Notes under the pieces: model-generated
Database searches by the model: none
What the model was told of the DNA's origin: nothing
Seen by the model: only the letters and a program-made list of their open reading frames with translations
Made by a program: the position numbers and the translations under genes
NCBI RefSeq assembly: GCF_002454115.1
Contig: NZ_DKIH01000011.1
Span: forward strand, 325,428 to 376,536
Reading direction: 5' to 3'
Length of the DNA stretch: 51,109 nt
Origin: Sphingopyxis sp. UBA6723
Lineage (GTDB): Bacteria; Pseudomonadota; Alphaproteobacteria; Sphingomonadales; Sphingomonadaceae
Shown: piece by piece, positions 16,316 through 25,534 of the stretch
Layout: each line of letters opens with the position of its first letter
How positions within the stretch are numbered: position 1 is the first letter of the stretch

Positions 16316-17149
16316 ATGGACATCCATATCCGGCGCGGACTGGCCGAAGCATGGGCGCTGGCGGGCGCGCATCGCAATATGCTGGTGGCCTATGTCGCCA
16401 TCGGGGTGATCGTCCCCTTTCTGCTGCTGTCGAGCGAGCCGATCTTCAGCCTGCGCACGGTGATGGCGATCCTCTCCGATCCCTGGTCGTACCAGGTCGG
16501 CGGGTCGTTCACCGGGCCGCTATACCTGCTTGCAATCGTCGCGGTGATCGTCGCAGGGGCGATGCAGGCGGCATGGAACGGCCTGTTTGCCGAGATGCGC
16601 GAGGGCTATTTGTCGGAGATCATGTTCGGCATGGTTGCCGGCTTTGCCTATCTGCTGGCCAATCTAGCGTTAGCGATCAGTTTCGCCCTGATCGCAGCGC
16701 TGCCCTTGTTCATCCTTGGACCGCAGGCGATGCTGGGCGGCAGCGACGCAATGATGGCCGTCCTGGCAATCTACCGACTGGCCATCACCCTTGTCGGCAG
16801 CTGGGTCGCGGCGCGCTTTTGTCTGGCGGGCGCGATCATGGGCAGCCGCGGCAGCCTGGAACCGGTGTCGGCGTTCGTCGAATCGTGGCGCCGCACCCGG
16901 ACGGCCCAAGCCCGCCTGTTCGGCTTTTACCTCCTCTATGGCCTGCCCTATGGCATTGCCGCGGGCGCGCTGATCGTTGTGCACGGCGCGGTCATCCTGA
17001 ACAATGCCCCGGGCAGTTTTGCCGAAACGCTGATGAGCCTTGGCTGGATTTTGTTGTTCGCGCTCTATTTCCTCGGCCAGATCCTGATCCCCGCCGGCTT
17101 TTATCGAACGAGCGAGCCCGCCGCGACGGCCAGCGAGATCTTCGCCTAA
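16316..17149 (+). CDS. Polytopic membrane protein of unknown function
   Basis: A 277-residue hydrophobic protein with about six predicted helices. It begins with an amphipathic segment (MDIHIRRGLAEAWALAGAHR) and resembles small glycerophosphoryl-diester-phosphodiesterase-type or YciC-like membrane proteins only in general layout, so no family is claimed. ATG 16316 has AGGGGG 6 bases upstream. It follows hom by 60 bases on the same strand. Its stop overlaps the stop of the next, opposite-strand gene by 4 bases. Confidence 0.75.
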   Translation: MDIHIRRGLAEAWALAGAHRNMLVAYVAIGVIVPFLLLSSEPIFSLRTVMAILSDPWSYQVGGSFTGPLYLLAIVAVIVAGAMQAAWNGLFAEMREGYLSEIMFGMVAGFAYLLANLALAISFALIAALPLFILGPQAMLGGSDAMMAVLAIYRLAITLVGSWVAARFCLAGAIMGSRGSLEPVSAFVESWRRTRTAQARLFGFYLLYGLPYGIAAGALIVVHGAVILNNAPGSFAETLMSLGWILLFALYFLGQILIPAGFYRTSEPAATASEIFA

Positions 17150-17622
17150 CGCTCCGGTTCCGGCGGCGGGGGCTGTCCCGTTTCGGGGTCGGTCGCGCGC
17201 TTTGCCTGTTCATACAGGGCGTTATATTCGGGACCCGGTGCATAGCGGCCGCCGATCGACATCCAGTTGTAGGGCAGCTTGTCGAGGCTCATCGCCTTTG
17301 CCTCGGCGCGCGGCAGCTTGGGCGGCGCCTCGCGACCCTCCTGCGCGATGGCGCGCAATTCGGGGGTCAGGCGGTGACGCTGAGTATCGGTGCCACACAC
17401 ATTGATCGAACCGTCGTCGGCGGGTTTGCAGCGACGGATCGGGTCGACCAGCTCCTTGGCATTGGCCGCTGCGGTTTCGGCGTTGCGCGGCGGGGGCGGG
17501 GCGGGCGGTCCCTGTACCTGTGCCAGAGTCGGCACGGTCGCTGTCACGGCGATGACGCACGATAGCGCGACAGCAGCTCCGAATCGGGCGAAGCGTCCTC
17601 GACAAGCAGTGCGACCGGCCAT
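17146..17622 (-). CDS. Small secreted protein of unknown function
   Basis: A 158-residue protein with a signal peptide (residues 1-36, ending TVPTLAQV), a short proline-rich stretch (GPPAPPPP), a basic helix-rich middle with two cysteines (RRCKPADDGSINVCG), likely a disulfide, and a proline-rich tail. No family is recognised. ATG 17622 is chosen because it opens the signal peptide; the ribosome site is weak. The frame extends into glpX on the other strand and that extension is rejected. Confidence 0.65.
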   Translation of the reverse strand: MAGRTACRGRFARFGAAVALSCVIAVTATVPTLAQVQGPPAPPPPRNAETAAANAKELVDPIRRCKPADDGSINVCGTDTQRHRLTPELRAIAQEGREAPPKLPRAEAKAMSLDKLPYNWMSIGGRYAPGPEYNALYEQAKRATDPETGQPPPPEPER

Positions 17623-17683
17623 ATGGCGCGCACCATGCCCGACCGGGGCGGCAAGGCAAGACCAAAGACGGAGATCAGCGGAC

Positions 17684-18655
17684 ATGACGACCAGCGGCAG
17701 CAACCTCGACCGGGTGCTCGTACTCGAAATGGTGCGCGTCACCGAAGCTGCGGCGATTGCGGCGGCCAAGCTGATCGGGCGCGGCGACGAGAAAGCCGCC
17801 GATGCCGCCGCGGTCGAAGCGATGCGCGCCGCGTTCAACACGCTGTATATGGACGGCACCATCGTGATCGGTGAGGGCGAACGCGACGAGGCGCCGATGC
17901 TCTATATCGGTGAAAAGGTCGGCAGCGCGCCGGGCAAGGGACCGAAGATCGACATCGCGGTCGACCCGCTGGAAGGCACGACGATCACCGCCAAGGCCGG
18001 TCCCAACGCGCTCGCGGTGCTGGCGATCGCCGAGGAGGGCTGCCTGCTCAACGCCCCCGACGTCTATATGGACAAGCTGGCGGTCGGCCCCGGCTATTCG
18101 CCGAACATCGTCAATTTCGACAACAGCATCCGCCAGAATGTCGAAGCTGTCGCACGCGAAAAGGGCTGCACCGCCGCCGATGTCATGGTCTGCGTGCTCG
18201 ACCGCCCGCGCCATGAAGCGATGATCGCCGAGCTGCGCGCACTCGGCTGCGGCGTCGCGCTGATCCCCGACGGCGATGTCGCCGGGGTCATCGCGACAAC
18301 CAATCCCGACACCAATGTCGACATCTATATGGGCAGCGGCGGCGCGCCCGAGGGTGTGCTGGCCGCCGCGGCGCTGCGCTGTGTCGGCGGCCAGTTCAAG
18401 GGCCGCCTGCTGTTCCGCAACGACGACGAGCGCAAGCGCGCCGCGAAATGGGGGGTCGAGGATCTCGATCGCGTCTACGACCTCGAAGATCTGGCCAAGG
18501 GCGACGTGATCTTTGCCGCCACCGGGGTCACCGACGGATCGCTGCTGCGCGGCGTCAAGCACCGACGCGACGGGGTGATGACCACCGAGACGGTGGTGAT
18601 GCGCGCGTCGTCGGGGACGGTCCGCTGGGTGAAGGGCGAGCACCGCGCGGGGTGA
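17684..18655 (+). CDS. glpX: Class II fructose-1,6-bisphosphatase
   Basis: A 323-residue GlpX-type phosphatase that makes fructose-6-phosphate in gluconeogenesis. Family segments are MDGTIVIGEGERDEAPMLYIG, DPLEGTT (metal and phosphate site), NVDIYMGSGGAPEGVLAAAAL and a C-terminal FAATGVTDGSLLRG. The metal-binding Asp and Glu residues are intact. ATG 17684 follows GGAG at about 10 bases. In related genomes glpX usually stands between hom and recJ, as here with extra genes inserted. Confidence 0.96.
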   Translation: MTTSGSNLDRVLVLEMVRVTEAAAIAAAKLIGRGDEKAADAAAVEAMRAAFNTLYMDGTIVIGEGERDEAPMLYIGEKVGSAPGKGPKIDIAVDPLEGTTITAKAGPNALAVLAIAEEGCLLNAPDVYMDKLAVGPGYSPNIVNFDNSIRQNVEAVAREKGCTAADVMVCVLDRPRHEAMIAELRALGCGVALIPDGDVAGVIATTNPDTNVDIYMGSGGAPEGVLAAAALRCVGGQFKGRLLFRNDDERKRAAKWGVEDLDRVYDLEDLAKGDVIFAATGVTDGSLLRGVKHRRDGVMTTETVVMRASSGTVRWVKGEHRAG

Positions 18656-18685
18656 GGGTTTTCGCGCTGCGGCCGGCCTTTATTT

Positions 18686-18717
18686 CGTCGCCATCCGGGA
18701 CTTGATCCGGGATGACG
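18686..18717. repeat. Short inverted repeat downstream of glpX
   Basis: An imperfect palindrome centred on ATCCGGGACTTGATCCGGGAT, flanked by CGTCGCC and GACG. It belongs to the same family as the repeat at 10823-10895. Confidence 0.55.
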
Positions 18718-18754
18718 AAGGTTTGGAAGCGACCAGAAGTGGCCATACCACTAT

Positions 18755-18832
18755 CGTCATCCCGGCGTAGGCCGGGATCTCGCCGGTGCGGAAAACCGAT
18801 AGGGTGAGATCCCGGCCTTCGCCGGGATGACG
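18755..18832. repeat. Two-arm dispersed inverted repeat
   Basis: The arm at 18755-18782 (CGTCATCCCGGCGTAGGCCG and on) is nearly complementary to 18806-18832 (ending CGCCGGGATGACG), with a 23-base loop. Each arm is itself partly self-complementary. Together with the previous repeat it fills the gap between glpX and the flavodoxin-like gene. Confidence 0.65.
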
Positions 18833-18875
18833 AATAAGGGAAGGTCGGGAATCCACCCCTAAGCCGCCATTGGCG

Positions 18876-19364
18876 TCAAAATATACCCGCCGCCAGCCCC
18901 TCCGCCAGCGCCGCGCCCAGATCGCGGGCTTCGGCGAGCCGGTTCTTCGCGATCGTCTTGGGCGCCAGGATCGCTTCCGGCGTCTGCGCGGCGGTGTTCA
19001 CGATCATGGCATCGGCGACGCGTTTCAGGCGCCAGCCGGTTGCGATGCGGTCGAGTTGGCGCTCGGCGTTTTCGCCGTCGGATCCCGCGCAGATGATCGT
19101 CGCATAGGGGCGGCCTTCGAGCTGGCCGAGGCAGGGGTAATAGCAGCGGTCGAACATCTCCTTCATCGCGCCCGACAGCGCGGCAAGGTTTTCGGGGCCG
19201 ACGAACAGATAGCCGCCCGCTGCGATCAGGCGGTCGGGCGTGACGTCGTCGGCGTGGACCAGCTGCCCCGCCTCCCCTGCGCCTTCGGCGGCGGCGCGCG
19301 CGAGCGCTTCGCTGCCGCCGGTGCGGCTGTGCCAGACGATCAGGAACGCGGGGGCGTCGGTCAT
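18876..19364 (-). CDS. Flavodoxin / NADPH-dependent FMN reductase-like protein
   Basis: A 162-residue flavodoxin-fold protein. The N-terminal strand and phosphate-binding loop (FLIVWHSRTGGSEALARAAAEG), YLFVGPENLAALSGAMKEMFD and the YATIICAGSDGENAERQLDRI strand fit WrbA/flavodoxin-like NAD(P)H oxidoreductases that bind FMN. The substrate is unknown. ATG 19364 is used; the upstream ATG at 19400 has no better ribosome site. It is divergent from the sulfatase gene, 65 bases away. Confidence 0.8.
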   Translation of the reverse strand: MTDAPAFLIVWHSRTGGSEALARAAAEGAGEAGQLVHADDVTPDRLIAAGGYLFVGPENLAALSGAMKEMFDRCYYPCLGQLEGRPYATIICAGSDGENAERQLDRIATGWRLKRVADAMIVNTAAQTPEAILAPKTIAKNRLAEARDLGAALAEGLAAGIF

Positions 19365-19429
19365 CCGCCGATGCTTGCCAAGCGGCGGACTGCGGCGCAA
19401 GCTGCCACGAAAATATGGGGGAGAATGAC

Positions 19430-21391
19430 ATGCGCCGATTGACCGCCCTGCTGCTCGCCAGCACCCTGCCCTTTGCCGCCGTCGCGCAGGACGCCGCGAG
19501 CGAAGCGACGCGCACCGCGCAAGCCGAACTCGCGAAACGCCTGCCGCTCGATGATCCGCGCGACGAGGCCAATGTGATGCGCGGCAAGCTCGCCGAGATT
19601 CCGGGCGGGGTGATTTTGGACAAGGACGGCAAGACGGTGTGGGACCGGCGGCCCTATGCCTTTCTCGACACCAAGGTAGCGCCAGACACGGTGAACCCGT
19701 CGCTTTGGCGGCAGGCGCGGCTGAACGCGGTGCATGGCCTGTTCGAAGTCGTCCCCGACAAGATCTGGCAGCTGCGCGGCTATGACATTTCGGTGATGAC
19801 GATTATCCGCGGCAAGAGCGGGTGGATCGTCGTCGATCCCTTGCTGTCCGAAGAAGCGGCGGCGGCGGGGTGGAAATTGTTCGCCGACACGGTCGAAGCC
19901 AAATCGGGCCAGCGGCCGATCAAGGCGGTGATCTTCAGCCACAGCCACAGCGACCATTTTGGCGGGGTCGGCGGGATCGTCACCCCCGAGCAAGTCAAGA
20001 AAGACAAGATCCGCATCATCGCACCGCACGGTTTTTCGGAAGAAGCGACCGCCGAGAACGTCCTCGCGGGCACCGCGATGGGGCGGCGCGCCCTGTATAT
20101 GTTCGGGGCAATCCTGGCCCCCGGACCCGCGGGGCAGGTCGATACGGGGCTGGGGCCGAAGCTGTCGTCGGGGACGATCGGTTATATGGAGCCGACCGAA
20201 ACCGTTAGCGAAACGGGCGGTACGCTGACTATCGACGGGCTGGCGTTCGATTTCCTCGACGCGGGCGGGACCGAGGCGCCGTCGGAGTTTGTGTTCTACA
20301 TTCCCGCGTACAAGGCGCTGCACACGACCGAGGTCGTCACCCGCACGCTGCACAATGTGCTGACCCTGCGCGGGGCGCAGGTGCGCGATGCGCTGCACTG
20401 GTCGAAGGTGATCGACGCGACGCTGCTGAAATGGGGTGGGCAGGCCGAGGTCGCGCTGGCGTCGCATCATTGGCCGACGTGGGGGGCTGGCGAGGTCAGC
20501 GCGCTGCTGGCGAACCAGCGCGACGCCTATCGCTATGTCCACGACCGCACGCTGTTCCTCGCCAACCGCGGCGCGACCTTGCACGAACTGGCCGATGCGA
20601 CGCCCGAAGCGCCGGTACAGGGGGGCGATTTTTCGACGCGCAATTATTATGGCACGCTCAATCACGACATGAAGGCGGTGTATCAGCGCTATTTCGGCTG
20701 GTGGGACGGCAATCCGGCGAATTTCAACCCGCTGGCGCCCGAACAATCGGCGCCCAGATATGTCGCGCTGGCGGGCGGCGCCGACAAGCTGCTGGCGGCG
20801 GGCAAGGCGGCGATCAAGGCGGGCGAGTATCGCTGGGCGGCAGAATTGCTGAACAAGCTGGTGTTTGCCGAGCCTGACAACCAAGCGGCGCGCGCGGCGC
20901 TGGCGTCAGCCTATGACCAGCTCGGCTATCAGGCCGAATCGGGGGCGTGGCGCAACTATTATCTGGCGGGGGCGGCGACGCTGCGCGGCAATGCGGTGCA
21001 GAGCCTGTCGGGCAATGGGCAGAGCCGATCGTTCGTCAGCGCGATCCCGACCGCGGTCTTTTTCGACGCGCTGGCGACGCGTTTCGATGCGTCCAAGGGA
21101 TCGGCGCTCAAAGGCACATTCCAATTCGTGCTGCCCGACAGCAAGGAGACGGTGGCGGTCGTCGTCAGCGGCGGGGTGGAGGTGCCGCGTTACGGCGTCA
21201 GCGACGCGGCGCCGACCGCGACGGTGACGCTCGATCGCAAAACGCTCGACGATGTGATGCTGGGGCAGGCGCAGTTTCCGGCGCTGATGCAGTCGGGGGC
21301 GATCCGGATCGAGGGGGACCGGATGGCGTTCCTGTCGTGGTTCGCGCTGCATCCGCCGGCGGACCCGCGCTTCAATGTGGTGGTGCCGTAA
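19430..21391 (+). CDS. Alkyl sulfatase, SdsA1-type metallo-beta-lactamase fold
   Basis: A 653-residue secreted enzyme with a signal peptide (MRRLTALLLASTLPFAAVAQ). The MBL domain carries the binuclear zinc motif H-x-H-x-D-H at 171-176 (SHSHSDHFGG), further ligands in TEAPSEFVFYIP and ASHHWPTWG, then the helical dimerisation domain with AAELLNKLVFAEPDNQAAR and a C-terminal SCP2-like domain. This matches SDS hydrolase SdsA1 in length and order, an enzyme that removes sulfate from primary alkyl sulfates. ATG 19430 has GGGGGAG at 6 bases. No alcohol dehydrogenase or sulfate uptake genes accompany it. Confidence 0.9.
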   Translation: MRRLTALLLASTLPFAAVAQDAASEATRTAQAELAKRLPLDDPRDEANVMRGKLAEIPGGVILDKDGKTVWDRRPYAFLDTKVAPDTVNPSLWRQARLNAVHGLFEVVPDKIWQLRGYDISVMTIIRGKSGWIVVDPLLSEEAAAAGWKLFADTVEAKSGQRPIKAVIFSHSHSDHFGGVGGIVTPEQVKKDKIRIIAPHGFSEEATAENVLAGTAMGRRALYMFGAILAPGPAGQVDTGLGPKLSSGTIGYMEPTETVSETGGTLTIDGLAFDFLDAGGTEAPSEFVFYIPAYKALHTTEVVTRTLHNVLTLRGAQVRDALHWSKVIDATLLKWGGQAEVALASHHWPTWGAGEVSALLANQRDAYRYVHDRTLFLANRGATLHELADATPEAPVQGGDFSTRNYYGTLNHDMKAVYQRYFGWWDGNPANFNPLAPEQSAPRYVALAGGADKLLAAGKAAIKAGEYRWAAELLNKLVFAEPDNQAARAALASAYDQLGYQAESGAWRNYYLAGAATLRGNAVQSLSGNGQSRSFVSAIPTAVFFDALATRFDASKGSALKGTFQFVLPDSKETVAVVVSGGVEVPRYGVSDAAPTATVTLDRKTLDDVMLGQAQFPALMQSGAIRIEGDRMAFLSWFALHPPADPRFNVVVP

Positions 21392-21420
21392 GCGTCTGCG
21401 CCGGACACCGGCTTAGAACT

Positions 21421-21500
21421 CCGTTCGTGTCGAGCGAAGTCGAGACACCCATCGATCCTGCTTGCCTTCACGGTGTCTCGACTTCGCTCGACACGAACGG
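21421..21500. repeat. Perfect 29-bp inverted repeat
   Basis: Arms 21421-21449 and 21472-21500 are exactly complementary over 29 bases (starting CCGTTCGTGTCGAGCGAAGT), with a 22-base loop. The outer CCGTTCGTG is shared with the repeat at 4851-4938. It sits between the sulfatase and the PH-domain operon. Confidence 0.85.
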
Positions 21501-21549
21501 GATTAGATATTGGTTCAGTCCCGACCGATCACGTTCTAAAGGTGGTGGC

Positions 21550-22080
21550 ATGACCGACACCCTCGCCATCCACGCGACCGATCCCTTCGACCCCGAGGCG
21601 CTCAACGCCGCCGTAGGGCTCGATCCGGTCGATCCCGCTTATGTCCAAGTGCTGCGCGTCGCGACGGCGCTCAACCTGATCCCGCTCGCGATCGGGGCGA
21701 GCGTGTTCGATTATCTGCTGATCCGCCATATCGAGGGTCCCTACGGACTGATCACCGCGCTCGCCTGGCTGATCGCAATTACCGTCATCATCACCTTTCC
21801 GTCGCGGCGGGTGTCGCGCTGGGGCTACAAGATCGGCGACGGACAGCTGCGTGTCGCGCGCGGCTGGCTGTTCCGCACCGACACCATCGTGCCATTCGTG
21901 CGCGTCCAGCATATCGACGTTGGACAAGGGCCGGTCGAACGCTGGTTCGCCCTGTCGCATCTGATCGTCCACACGTCGGGCACGCACAACAGCACCGTCA
22001 CCCTCCCCGGGCTGCCTGCCGACCTGGCCGCCGCGATGCGCGAGACGATCCGGCGGCACATCCAGACCGATTTCGCATGA
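21550..22080 (+). CDS. PH-domain membrane protein, YdbS-like
   Basis: A 176-residue protein with two adjacent membrane helices (about residues 42-85) followed by a bacterial PH-like domain (bPH2, YdbS-like): WGYKIGDGQLRVARGWLFRT, then IVPFVRVQHIDVGQGPVERWF. In Bacillus, YdbS and YdbT help protect against antimicrobial peptides, but the molecular role is unknown. ATG 21550 follows AGGTGG. Its stop overlaps the start of the next gene (ATGA), so translation is coupled. Confidence 0.88.
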   Translation: MTDTLAIHATDPFDPEALNAAVGLDPVDPAYVQVLRVATALNLIPLAIGASVFDYLLIRHIEGPYGLITALAWLIAITVIITFPSRRVSRWGYKIGDGQLRVARGWLFRTDTIVPFVRVQHIDVGQGPVERWFALSHLIVHTSGTHNSTVTLPGLPADLAAAMRETIRRHIQTDFA

Positions 22081-23600
22081 GCGACACCGCCGCGGCTGCG
22101 GCCGCACCGCCCATCGACGACGACGCGAACTGGCAGCGATTGCATCCCGCGACGCTGGCGCTGGCGATCGTCAAGCTGGGGCCGCGCAGCCTGAACTTCC
22201 TGCCCGCGGTCGCCGCGCTCGGCTTCACCGGCAACTGGGTCTATATCGTTCCGGCGATCCTCGCCTTCCTGCTGTTCTCACTCGTCGCTGCATGGTTCCA
22301 CTGGCTGCGGTTTCGTTTTCTGGTCGGCGACGACGAGATCGTGATCGAAAGCGGGGTGTTCTCACGCCAGCACCGCACCATCCCGTTCGACCGCATCCAG
22401 GACGTCAGCATCGAACAGGGGCTGGTGTCGCGCGCGCTGGGGATCGCCAAGGTCGGGTTCGAAACCGGCGCGGGCGGCAAGGAGAATGACGGCGACCTCG
22501 ACGCGATCGGACTCGACGCGGCGCAGGCGCTGCGCGCGACGATCCGCGCGCACCGCAGCGGGGAAGTGGCGGCGCCCGTCGCGGCCCACGCACCCGAAGC
22601 GGCAGCGGTCGCCGAAGACCGGCTGCTGTTCGCGATGACGCCGCGCCAGTTGCTCGTCGCGGGCCTGTTCAACTTCTCGCTCGCCGCGCTGGCCGTCGTC
22701 GGCGCGGGCATGCAGTTTTTCGACGATCTGCTGCCGTTCGATTTCAACGTCTTCAACCCGCGCGACTGGATCGACCTCGCGGGCCAATATGGGCTCGACC
22801 AGTGGGTCATCGCGCACCGCTGGATCGCGGGGGTCGGTGCGGGCGTCTCGCTGCTCTTCATCGGCTTCGCGAGCGGGATTGCGACGATGTTTTTCGCCAA
22901 TTGGGATTTTCGCCTGACCCGCGAACCGCGGACGCTGCGCCGCACCCGTGGGCTGACGACGCGTACCGACGTCGCGGTGCCGGTAAAGCGCGTACAGGCG
23001 GCGATCCTGCTGACCGGCTGGTTCCGCCGCCTGTTCGGCTGGCACGAGCTGCGCCTGCAAAGCCTGGCGAGCGACGGCGAGAAGGAGCGCGACCATCAGG
23101 TCGTGCCGTTCGCGCGGCTGGATGCGATCGATCCGGTGCTGGCCGAGGTGGCGATCGCGCGGCCCGACGACGGCGTTCGCTGGCAGCAGAGCCACAATGT
23201 CATCGCGCTCGGCGGGCTGATCGGCGCACTGGGGGCGACCACCGGCGGACTGGTCGCGGTCAGCTTCGGACAGGCGCTCGGCTGGTTCGGGCCGGTCATC
23301 GGCGTGTTGATCGGCGCCGCATCGCTGTTCGGCGCGCGCTTCCATCGCTGGACCGACATGGGCGACCAGATCGCGATCCGCCGCGGCTGGTGGAAACCGC
23401 GGCTGACGCTGTTGCCGCACGCATCGGTGCAGAGCGTCGATCTAAAGACCGACTTTGTCCTGCGCCCGCTGGGCCTGGCGACGCTGGTGTTTGGGGTGCC
23501 CGGCGGCAGCGCGCTGGCGACGCATGAGGTGCCCGCGATCCCGCTGGCGACCGCCCAGGAACTGCGCCACCGGATCCTCGCCGCGGGGCTGCGCCGATGA
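22077..23600 (+). CDS. PH-domain membrane protein, YdbT-like
   Basis: A 507-residue protein with several bPH2 domains and about six membrane helices. Repeated PH signatures are visible: FLVGDDEIVIESGVFSRQHR with PFDRIQDVSIEQG, a second around DFRLTREPRTLRRTRGLTTR with VPVKRVQAAIL, and a third around AIRRGWWKPRLTLLPHASVQ. This matches YdbT, the usual partner of YdbS. It is coupled to both neighbours by 4-base overlaps and so forms a ydbS-ydbT-recJ operon. Confidence 0.88.
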   Translation: MSDTAAAAAAPPIDDDANWQRLHPATLALAIVKLGPRSLNFLPAVAALGFTGNWVYIVPAILAFLLFSLVAAWFHWLRFRFLVGDDEIVIESGVFSRQHRTIPFDRIQDVSIEQGLVSRALGIAKVGFETGAGGKENDGDLDAIGLDAAQALRATIRAHRSGEVAAPVAAHAPEAAAVAEDRLLFAMTPRQLLVAGLFNFSLAALAVVGAGMQFFDDLLPFDFNVFNPRDWIDLAGQYGLDQWVIAHRWIAGVGAGVSLLFIGFASGIATMFFANWDFRLTREPRTLRRTRGLTTRTDVAVPVKRVQAAILLTGWFRRLFGWHELRLQSLASDGEKERDHQVVPFARLDAIDPVLAEVAIARPDDGVRWQQSHNVIALGGLIGALGATTGGLVAVSFGQALGWFGPVIGVLIGAASLFGARFHRWTDMGDQIAIRRGWWKPRLTLLPHASVQSVDLKTDFVLRPLGLATLVFGVPGGSALATHEVPAIPLATAQELRHRILAAGLRR

Positions 23601-25366
23601 GCGACGCCGCTCTCGGAATCACCCGCTCGATCCTCGGCCAGCCTTGGCACTGGCGGCGCGCCAGCGCCGATATGGCAGCCGAAAATCTCGCCCCCGACGA
23701 TCTGGTCACCCAGCTGTTGCTGGCGCGCGGCGTAACCCGCGACGACCTCGACCGCCAGCGCACCCCGACCCTGCGCGGCTTCATGCCCGACCCGTCGCTG
23801 TTCCGCGACATGGACGCCGCCGCCGCCCGCCTCGCCGATGCGGTCGAACGGCAAGAGGCGGTCACGATCTTTGGCGATTATGACGTCGACGGCGCGACCT
23901 CGGCGGCTTTGCTCGTCCGGCTGCTGCGCGGGCTCGGGCTGCCCGCCGGCGCTTACATCCCCGACCGGCTGATGGAGGGTTATGGCCCCTCGGGCGCCGC
24001 GCTGGTCAAGATCGGCGAGGCGGGATCGAAGCTGGTCGTCACCGTCGATTGCGGCGCGCAGGCGTTTGAAGCCATCGCCGAAGCCAATGCCGCGGGGGTT
24101 GAGGTGATCGTCGTCGATCATCACCAATGCGCAACCACCCTGCCCGCGGCGCTGGCGCTGGTGAACCCCAACCGGCTCGACGAGGCGCCCGATGCCGCGA
24201 TCCACGGCAATCTGGCGGCGGTCGGGGTCGCCTTCCTGCTCGGTGCTGCGCTGCTCCGCACCCTGCGCGCGCGCGGCTTTTTCGTGGGCCGCGACGAACC
24301 GGCGCTGATCGACCTGCTCGACCTCGTCGCGCTCGGCACCGTCGCCGACGTCGCGCGGCTGACGGGGTTCAACCGCGCGCTGGTGACGCAGGGGCTGAAG
24401 GTGATGGCGCGGCGCGGCAACACCGGGCTCGCGGCGCTGATGGACGCGGCGCGGCTGACCAAGCCGCCGACCGCGAGCGACATGGGCTTTGCGTTGGGGC
24501 CGCGGATCAACGCGGGCGGGCGCGTCGGCAAATCGGACCTTGGCGTACGCTTGCTGACGACCTCGGACCCGCAGGAAGCGGCGGATATTTCGCAAGAGCT
24601 CAACCGGCTCAACGAAGAACGCCGCGCGATCGAGGCGGTGGTGCTCGACGAAGCGATGACCGCCAGCACCGCATGCGGTAACGCGCCGGTCGCGATCGTC
24701 GCCGGGCAGGGCTGGCACCCCGGGGTGATCGGCATCGTCGCCGGGCGGCTCAAGGAACGGCTGCACCGCCCCGCGATCGTCATCGCGGTCGATGAGTCGG
24801 GCGTCGGCAAGGGATCGGGCCGCTCGATCAGCGGCGTCGACTTGGGCGCGGCGATCCTCGCCGCCAAGGAAAGCGGACTGCTCGTGGCGGGCGGCGGCCA
24901 TGCGATGGCGGCGGGTTTGACCGTCGAAGCCGACAAGGTCGATGCGCTCGGTGCCTTCCTCAACGACCGCCTCGCCGCCGACGTCGAACGCGCGAGCGGC
25001 GACAAGGCGCTGCTGATCGACGCGGTGCTCGCGCCGCGCGGGATTTCGCCGCTCTGGTGCGAGGCGATCGAGAGTGCCGGGCCTTATGGCGCCGGCTGGC
25101 CCGCGCCGCGCGTCGCGACCGGGCCGGTGCGGATCGTCGAAGCGGGGATCGTCGGCACCGACCATGTCCGGCTGATCGTATCGGGCGACGACGGCGGACG
25201 GTTCAAGGCGGTGGCGTTCCGCAGCGCCGAAACCGAGCTCGGCCAGACCTTGCTCCACGCGCGTGGCGGGCGGAAATTATGGCTGGCGGGGCGCGCCAAA
25301 CGCGACGATTGGGGCAGCCGCCCCGCGGCGGAACTCCACCTGGAGGACGCGGCTTGGGCCGATTGA
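23597..25366 (+). CDS. recJ: Single-stranded-DNA-specific exonuclease RecJ
   Basis: A 589-residue 5'-to-3' ssDNA exonuclease used in recombination and mismatch repair. The DHH-family metal motifs are present: FGDYDVDGATS (Asp94, 96, 98), TVDCGAQ, VVDHHQC (174-176), and the DHHA1 motif GGGHAMAAG with GSGRSISGVDLG. A C-terminal OB-type domain covers about residues 460-570. The start at 23597 overlaps ydbT by 4 bases. The length is normal. Confidence 0.96.
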   Translation: MSDAALGITRSILGQPWHWRRASADMAAENLAPDDLVTQLLLARGVTRDDLDRQRTPTLRGFMPDPSLFRDMDAAAARLADAVERQEAVTIFGDYDVDGATSAALLVRLLRGLGLPAGAYIPDRLMEGYGPSGAALVKIGEAGSKLVVTVDCGAQAFEAIAEANAAGVEVIVVDHHQCATTLPAALALVNPNRLDEAPDAAIHGNLAAVGVAFLLGAALLRTLRARGFFVGRDEPALIDLLDLVALGTVADVARLTGFNRALVTQGLKVMARRGNTGLAALMDAARLTKPPTASDMGFALGPRINAGGRVGKSDLGVRLLTTSDPQEAADISQELNRLNEERRAIEAVVLDEAMTASTACGNAPVAIVAGQGWHPGVIGIVAGRLKERLHRPAIVIAVDESGVGKGSGRSISGVDLGAAILAAKESGLLVAGGGHAMAAGLTVEADKVDALGAFLNDRLAADVERASGDKALLIDAVLAPRGISPLWCEAIESAGPYGAGWPAPRVATGPVRIVEAGIVGTDHVRLIVSGDDGGRFKAVAFRSAETELGQTLLHARGGRKLWLAGRAKRDDWGSRPAAELHLEDAAWAD

Positions 25367-25411
25367 AACCGCCCCGCGCAAGTTTTTTGCGCACGGGGGG
25401 CGCCAGCGCGC

Positions 25412-25438
25412 TTGACCGTATGGATATGCGAGTCTAAT
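25412..25438 (+). promoter_or_regulatory. Putative tRNA-Glu promoter
   Basis: TTGACC (25412-25417) and TCTAAT (25433-25438) are separated by 15 bases, a little short, with transcription expected to begin about 13 bases before the mature tRNA. Confidence 0.4.
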
Positions 25439-25458
25439 GCGCCGCTTCACCGAACGAC

Positions 25459-25534
25459 GGCCCCTTCGTCTAGCGGTCTAGGACGTCGCCCTTTCACGGC
25501 GAAAACACGGGTTCGAGTCCCGTAGGGGTCACCA
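25459..25534 (+). tRNA. tRNA-Glu (anticodon UUC)
   Basis: A full cloverleaf can be drawn: acceptor arms GGCCCCT and AGGGGTC, anticodon stem CGCC/GGCG with loop CTTTCAC (anticodon TTC), and T arm ACGGGTTCGAGTCCCGT. The discriminator A is followed by an encoded CCA (25532-25534). Confidence 0.95.

Noticed and set aside
19361..20884. 507-codon minus-strand open frame
   Set aside because: Antisense to the alkylsulfatase, whose motifs are intact; the composition is that of a shadow frame.
23096..25258. 720-codon open frame on the minus strand
   Set aside because: It is antisense to recJ and ydbT, composed of Arg/Asp/Gly-rich sequence typical of GC-rich shadow frames, with no family features.
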